A DNA stretch of 64,000 bases from Porphyromonadaceae bacterium UBA7176 (GTDB taxonomy: Bacteria > Bacteroidota > Bacteroidia > Bacteroidales > Muribaculaceae), in the NCBI GenBank assembly GCA_002491245.1, contig DKVO01000004.1, forward strand, positions 4,267 to 68,266. The letters run 5' to 3'. This document shows positions 60,258 to 64,000 of the stretch, one piece after another (within the stretch, counting starts at the first letter, position 1; the number at the start of each line of letters is the position of its first letter). The position numbers and the translations under genes are program-made. Below the pieces are notes generated by a model that saw only the letters and a program-made list of their open reading frames with translations, made no database searches and was not told where the DNA came from.

Positions 60258-62303
60258 CTATGGCACCGCGACCTTGGAAGACTTACCGTCGACCACGACT
60301 ATGTAGACTCCTGACGGAACTTCAAGCGCCGGCATCGTCCGACCATAGACATCGCATACCTGCAAGGACTTGAAGCTACCTTCGATAACAATCCGTCCCG
60401 GCACAGCGCTTATCCGCACAGCATCTGCATCGCCACTGATCTCTCCAATACTGGAAGTTGCCGCAGTTGTCACGAGTCCCCAGTGGAACGTGCCGATATT
60501 CATGTTACCGTTATTGTAGCCGGGAAGGTCGTACGACACGAAACGTCCGTCCCAATTGCCCGGGGCCCAATAACCTGCGGCATAATCTCCGGCCGGGTCG
60601 TGGCAGACAAAAGAGCCTATTTTATCGTAGGTCGCCGAGCCATCGACCCGTGCAATCTGATTTGCACGGAAACAAAGCACAAGATGACCGCCCGTACCGT
60701 TGGCAAGACACATCGCGTATGGGCGGTTTGCTTTGCATTCGCGGATGAGGGCCGCTGTACCGGTCTCAAAAGACGAACTCCGGGCTCCGTTGTTTTTATG
60801 GAAATCGGCCATAGCCGTACGCGGTGATTTGTCACCATACCACATAAAGCCATGTCCACCTTTCACGCCGTAGGTCAAGCCCCAATAACCACCATCGTCA
60901 ATCGACTGCGAGAACTTGTAGCCCGTTTGCGGCGAGGTGTATTCTTTAGCCACATACCAGGCATATTTTGTCACCTGGACAGCGCCGGCCGGCTTTCCCG
61001 AATTGGCGACATACCTCGTCGGGTCGTCGGGCAGAAGGCCATAATAACCGAGCAACATGCACGATGTAGCGGCCGCACAACAGTTATAACCATAGTTGAC
61101 ATTTGCAAACGAATTCTGACCGCCATCTATCAAGGGAGTGTCCCATAGTTGGTTTATATACGGAATATCGAGCAGGCCTATGCTGTTTTCACCTTTAACC
61201 TCACCAGCCCTGGAGCAGACATGCACCGAGGCTTCCTCTCTGATATCAGACCGCAGGGCGTTGCCGAAATTTTTTCTTGCCGGGTGGGCTATAGCCACAC
61301 CGGACCTGGCCTTGAAGACTGATGTTTTGCTGAATGAGGATGAGTTGGAAATGCCACCGTCGTAAACGATGCTCTCAACGCCCCTATCTCCGCCGGCATA
61401 TGAGACAAGCAACTCGTCACCGTTGACAGAAACCGACACCGGGGTTGTACCAGACAGCGGCACTACCGTTTCCACCCGGCTACCACGGAAGTCCACACTC
61501 TCTACAGAAGCGCCACCGACAGTAAGGTCATCGATACGCTCGGGACGGCTCACGATGATATCTTCCGAATTGGCAACCCAGGCAAAAGAGTTTACTTCGC
61601 CAAGTTCAAATACTTCCGACGAAGCAATCTCGACAGCGGAAAGCCGGCCATCGACTTGCTGTACGGCAAGCTTAGCACCGTCGGGCGACCATCTGGAGAA
61701 ACTGGCATCGGAAACAGGCACGCTGACACATTCTTTCCTTCCGAGATCAAAAACAAAGCAATTGCCCTCGATATCGCTATATGCCACCTTTGTGCCGTCG
61801 GCCGAGATATCTGCGATGTTGGCATACAGCCCTATGTCATATGTTTCCCTTCCCTGTCCTCCTGCAACATGGAGTTTGGTCCCTACGGTGTAGGCCATCG
61901 TTCCGTCGGAGGCAAACGAAATCTGACCGCACTGGTTTGAGTATGGCTCGAGCAACACAACATCGCCAGTCTCAATATCGAGCAAGGCCGGGGCCTGCAT
62001 GGCATCGTCGTTGATGCTTTTGAAACCGACATACCGGCCATCGGGACTAACGCTCATATAGCGTCCGGCACCCGGGCTGCTTACAAGTGTCTTAAGCTCC
62101 GAACCGCAAATAAGAGATATATCAGAGCCGTAATTGTCGACGGCTATCACTCCGGCCTTGGTCCGCAATGCAGAAGAAATGTAGCCGAGAGCCGCACTCT
62201 CATAGTAATCAGGTTGAGCCGAAACACTCTGGGCCGACATGACCAATGCCGCAATCGCGGCTCCGCAGACAATACGGGAATGGTTTTTGTAAAAATTTTT
62301 CAT
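60258..62303 (-). CDS. Secreted C39-like peptidase with TolB-like propeller and T9SS tail
   Basis: A 681-residue exported protein. Signal peptide to about residue 30 (SVSAQ). Residues 40-330 contain repeated WD/TolB-like blades (VSPDGRYVGF, ISADGTKVAYSD, WSPDGAKLAV). From about 375 a C39-type fold follows: candidate Cys408/409 in YNCCAAATSCMLLGYYG, candidate His in GGHLVLCF and VCHDPAGDYA. The last 60 residues form a type IX-like sorting tail (VYGRTMPALEVPSGVYIVVVDG). Catalysis is inferred from the motifs. The start at 62303 is set by the signal peptide. Confidence 0.7.
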   Translation of the reverse strand: MKNFYKNHSRIVCGAAIAALVMSAQSVSAQPDYYESAALGYISSALRTKAGVIAVDNYGSDISLICGSELKTLVSSPGAGRYMSVSPDGRYVGFKSINDDAMQAPALLDIETGDVVLLEPYSNQCGQISFASDGTMAYTVGTKLHVAGGQGRETYDIGLYANIADISADGTKVAYSDIEGNCFVFDLGRKECVSVPVSDASFSRWSPDGAKLAVQQVDGRLSAVEIASSEVFELGEVNSFAWVANSEDIIVSRPERIDDLTVGGASVESVDFRGSRVETVVPLSGTTPVSVSVNGDELLVSYAGGDRGVESIVYDGGISNSSSFSKTSVFKARSGVAIAHPARKNFGNALRSDIREEASVHVCSRAGEVKGENSIGLLDIPYINQLWDTPLIDGGQNSFANVNYGYNCCAAATSCMLLGYYGLLPDDPTRYVANSGKPAGAVQVTKYAWYVAKEYTSPQTGYKFSQSIDDGGYWGLTYGVKGGHGFMWYGDKSPRTAMADFHKNNGARSSSFETGTAALIRECKANRPYAMCLANGTGGHLVLCFRANQIARVDGSATYDKIGSFVCHDPAGDYAAGYWAPGNWDGRFVSYDLPGYNNGNMNIGTFHWGLVTTAATSSIGEISGDADAVRISAVPGRIVIEGSFKSLQVCDVYGRTMPALEVPSGVYIVVVDGKSSKVAVP

Positions 62304-62333
62304 GGACTGTGCTTTAAGGTTTAGTTGTTTTTG

Positions 62334-62341
62334 CAAATGTA
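62334..62341 (-). promoter_or_regulatory. -7 element of the C39-like gene
   Basis: TACATTTG on the minus strand, 30 bases before the start codon. No clear -33 box. Confidence 0.4.
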
Positions 62342-62443
62342 AAACAAACATTTCATGCGCTCTACTAAAATAATGTTAACAACATTTAATTTAAGTTTTT
62401 CAACAGAGTTGATAATACCGTAATATTTTCGGTCAGAATTTAG

Positions 62444-62451
62444 TAATTTTG
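62444..62451 (+). promoter_or_regulatory. -7 element of uvrC
   Basis: TAATTTTG, 25 bases before the uvrC ATG. No clear -33 box. Confidence 0.4.
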
Positions 62452-62476
62452 CGGTATCCGATTGTTATACTCTACG

Positions 62477-64000
62477 ATGAAACACGAAAAAAGCCTCGAG
62501 CTGAAAGAAAAAATCGCCATACTGCCCGACACCCCGGGAGTCTACATGTACTTCGACAAAGAAGGCACGGTGATTTATGTCGGCAAAGCCAAAAACCTCA
62601 AGAGAAGGGTGTCGTCGTACTTCAACCGCACCCACGACATCCTGCGCACAAACCTGCTGGTGCGCAACATCGCCGACATGAAGTATATCGTAGTACCCAC
62701 CGAACAGGACGCTCTCAACCTCGAGAACGCCATGATCAAAGAATACAAGCCGCGCTACAACGTGCTACTAAAAGACGACAAGTCATATCCCTGGATTGTG
62801 GTGACAAACGAGCTATATCCCAGAGTATTCCTCACCCGTCAACACATACGCGACGGCTCTAAGTACTACGGTCCATACACCAACACCGCTGTGGCCCGGA
62901 CTGTACTCGACCTCATATCCGACCTCTACCCCATCCGCACCTGCCGCCTCCAGATTACCCCCGAATATCTTGCCAAAGGTAAAGGCCGCCTGTGTCTGCA
63001 ATATCACATAAAGCGGTGTCGTGGATGCTGCACCGGCGAAATCGACGCCAAGACCTACAACACCTACATCGACCGCATCAGGCAGATACTGCGCGGCGAG
63101 ACCGGCGAACTCATCGCATATCTCCGAGACGAGATGGACCGGCTTTGCTCCGAGCTACGCTTCGAGGAGGCCCAGGAACTTAAACACAGCTACTCGCTGC
63201 TCGAAAATTACCGATCGAAGAGCGTGATAGTGAGCCAGACGATAGGCGATGTCGATGTATTCGGCTTCGACGACGATGGGAGCAATGATGTCTACGTCAA
63301 CTACATGCACGTTCGCCGCGGAGCCGTCGTCCGTAGCGTCACACTAAGATACCGCCGCAGCCTCGAAGAATCGAAAGCGCAGATATTGGGCTATGCGATG
63401 GAAGAAATACGCCAGAGCCTCGGAGTGGAATACGACGAGATAATCGTGGCCGAAGCGCCCGAAGTGGAGATGACAGGCATCACTTTCACCATACCACGCC
63501 GAGGCGACAAGGCCAAGCTTCTTGAAGTGAGTGCCCGTAACGCCCGTCAAAACCGTATCGACGACCTCAAGCATATGGAGCGCCACAACCCCGAAGAACG
63601 CGCAGGACGGCTGATGGACCGCATGAAAGCCGACTTTCGCCTCGCCGAGCAGCCCAGGCACATAGAGTGCTTCGACAACTCAAACATACAGGGGACCAAC
63701 CCTGTGGCATCATGTGTTGTCTTCCGCGACGGCAAACCATCGAAAAGGGAGTACCGGCATTTCAATATCAAGACCGTTGAAGGCCCCGACGATTTCGCTT
63801 CAATGAAAGAAGTGCTCACCCGACGATATACCCGACTCATGGAAGAGGGTCAGGAGTTGCCCCAGCTCATAGTGGTCGATGGCGGCAAAGGTCAGTTGAG
63901 TTCGGCCGTCGAAGCTCTTGACGAAATGGGACTACGTGGACAAATAGCCGTGGTAGGCATAGCCAAACGACTTGAAGAAATATACTTCCCCGGCGACAGC
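62477..64000 (+). CDS. uvrC: Excinuclease ABC subunit C (5' part)
   Basis: The first 508 residues of UvrC, whose frame is still open at the end of the window. UvrC makes the two incisions of nucleotide excision repair. Present here are the GIY-YIG domain (GVYMYFDKEGTVIYVGKAKNLKRRV, residues about 20-45), the family motif CLQYHIKRCRGCC, a UVR helix (ELRFEEAQELKHSYSLL) and the start of the RNase H-like domain with CFDNSNIQGTNPVAS and VVDGGKGQLS. The C-terminal helix-hairpin-helix part is outside. The start follows a Bacteroidetes -7 box. Confidence 0.95.
   Translation, partial: MKHEKSLELKEKIAILPDTPGVYMYFDKEGTVIYVGKAKNLKRRVSSYFNRTHDILRTNLLVRNIADMKYIVVPTEQDALNLENAMIKEYKPRYNVLLKDDKSYPWIVVTNELYPRVFLTRQHIRDGSKYYGPYTNTAVARTVLDLISDLYPIRTCRLQITPEYLAKGKGRLCLQYHIKRCRGCCTGEIDAKTYNTYIDRIRQILRGETGELIAYLRDEMDRLCSELRFEEAQELKHSYSLLENYRSKSVIVSQTIGDVDVFGFDDDGSNDVYVNYMHVRRGAVVRSVTLRYRRSLEESKAQILGYAMEEIRQSLGVEYDEIIVAEAPEVEMTGITFTIPRRGDKAKLLEVSARNARQNRIDDLKHMERHNPEERAGRLMDRMKADFRLAEQPRHIECFDNSNIQGTNPVASCVVFRDGKPSKREYRHFNIKTVEGPDDFASMKEVLTRRYTRLMEEGQELPQLIVVDGGKGQLSSAVEALDEMGLRGQIAVVGIAKRLEEIYFPGDS

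Noticed and set aside
62449..63840. Several short open frames in the last 1.5 kb
   Set aside because: They are shadows of uvrC, whose own frame has no stop inside the window and is clear from its GIY-YIG and later motifs.

Overview
The window comes from a chromosome of the order Bacteroidales. A member of the Muribaculaceae (S24-7 group) is the best guess, but no 16S gene is present to settle it. The evidence is a SusC/SusD polysaccharide utilisation locus (PUL) with a DUF6377 regulator, type IX-like C-terminal sorting tails, BACON and DUF4831 domains, the HsdR_N/holA divergent pair, lipoproteins with a Bacteroidetes lipobox, and promoters of the Bacteroidetes type (TTTG, about 20 bases, TAnnTTTG). 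No rRNA, tRNA, CRISPR array or complete insertion sequence was seen.

Layout. 1-3768 is housekeeping: the 3' end of an M18 aminopeptidase, a Cof-type HAD phosphatase, and a leftward operon of a membrane ferredoxin, thyA and folA. 3840-8432 holds a large Cys-rich protein of virion type and a complete large terminase, with no other phage gene nearby. 8433-11623 carries a leftward secreted nuclease and an OB-fold-like partner, set among copies of a modular hairpin repeat. 11624-20426 is a rightward run of dnaE, trxA, nnr, DUF4831, rhomboid and a membrane EEP hydrolase. 20562-35714 is a beta-glucan PUL: regulator, SusC, SusD, a surface glycan-binding lipoprotein, GH16, GH5 and two GH3 enzymes. The GH16 should cut beta-glucan at the surface, SusCD should import oligosaccharides, and the GH5 and GH3 enzymes should trim them to glucose.

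35883-37093 is an AT-rich two-gene cassette: a polytopic membrane protein translationally coupled to a membrane-anchored protein with a LexA/S24-like Ser-Lys site. 37312-46275 is a leftward run of eight genes: TolC, HlyD, two ABC-2 permeases, flippase, GT4, a thioredoxin-like lipid- or periplasm-targeted protein and an ABM lipoprotein. 46477-50414 contains a porin, an HsdR_N protein, holA, a MITE-like element, frr and pyrH. 50480-58743 mixes host-glycan enzymes (GH109, GH20) with an accessory trio of envelope proteins and an AlbA_2 (Schlafen-like) regulator. 58868-60244 is a trpB gene behind a textbook trp attenuator with its own leader peptide. The window closes with a T9SS-type C39-like protein and the 5' part of uvrC, which runs off the end.

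Most notable signals: the trp leader-attenuator on a lone trpB; the orphan terminase pair; the membrane S24-like cassette; an interspersed repeat built from small hairpins, one of which shows a compensatory base-pair change; a hairpin of about 145-195 nt upstream of the accessory trio; and a 286-bp MITE-like element that abuts the holA stop codon.
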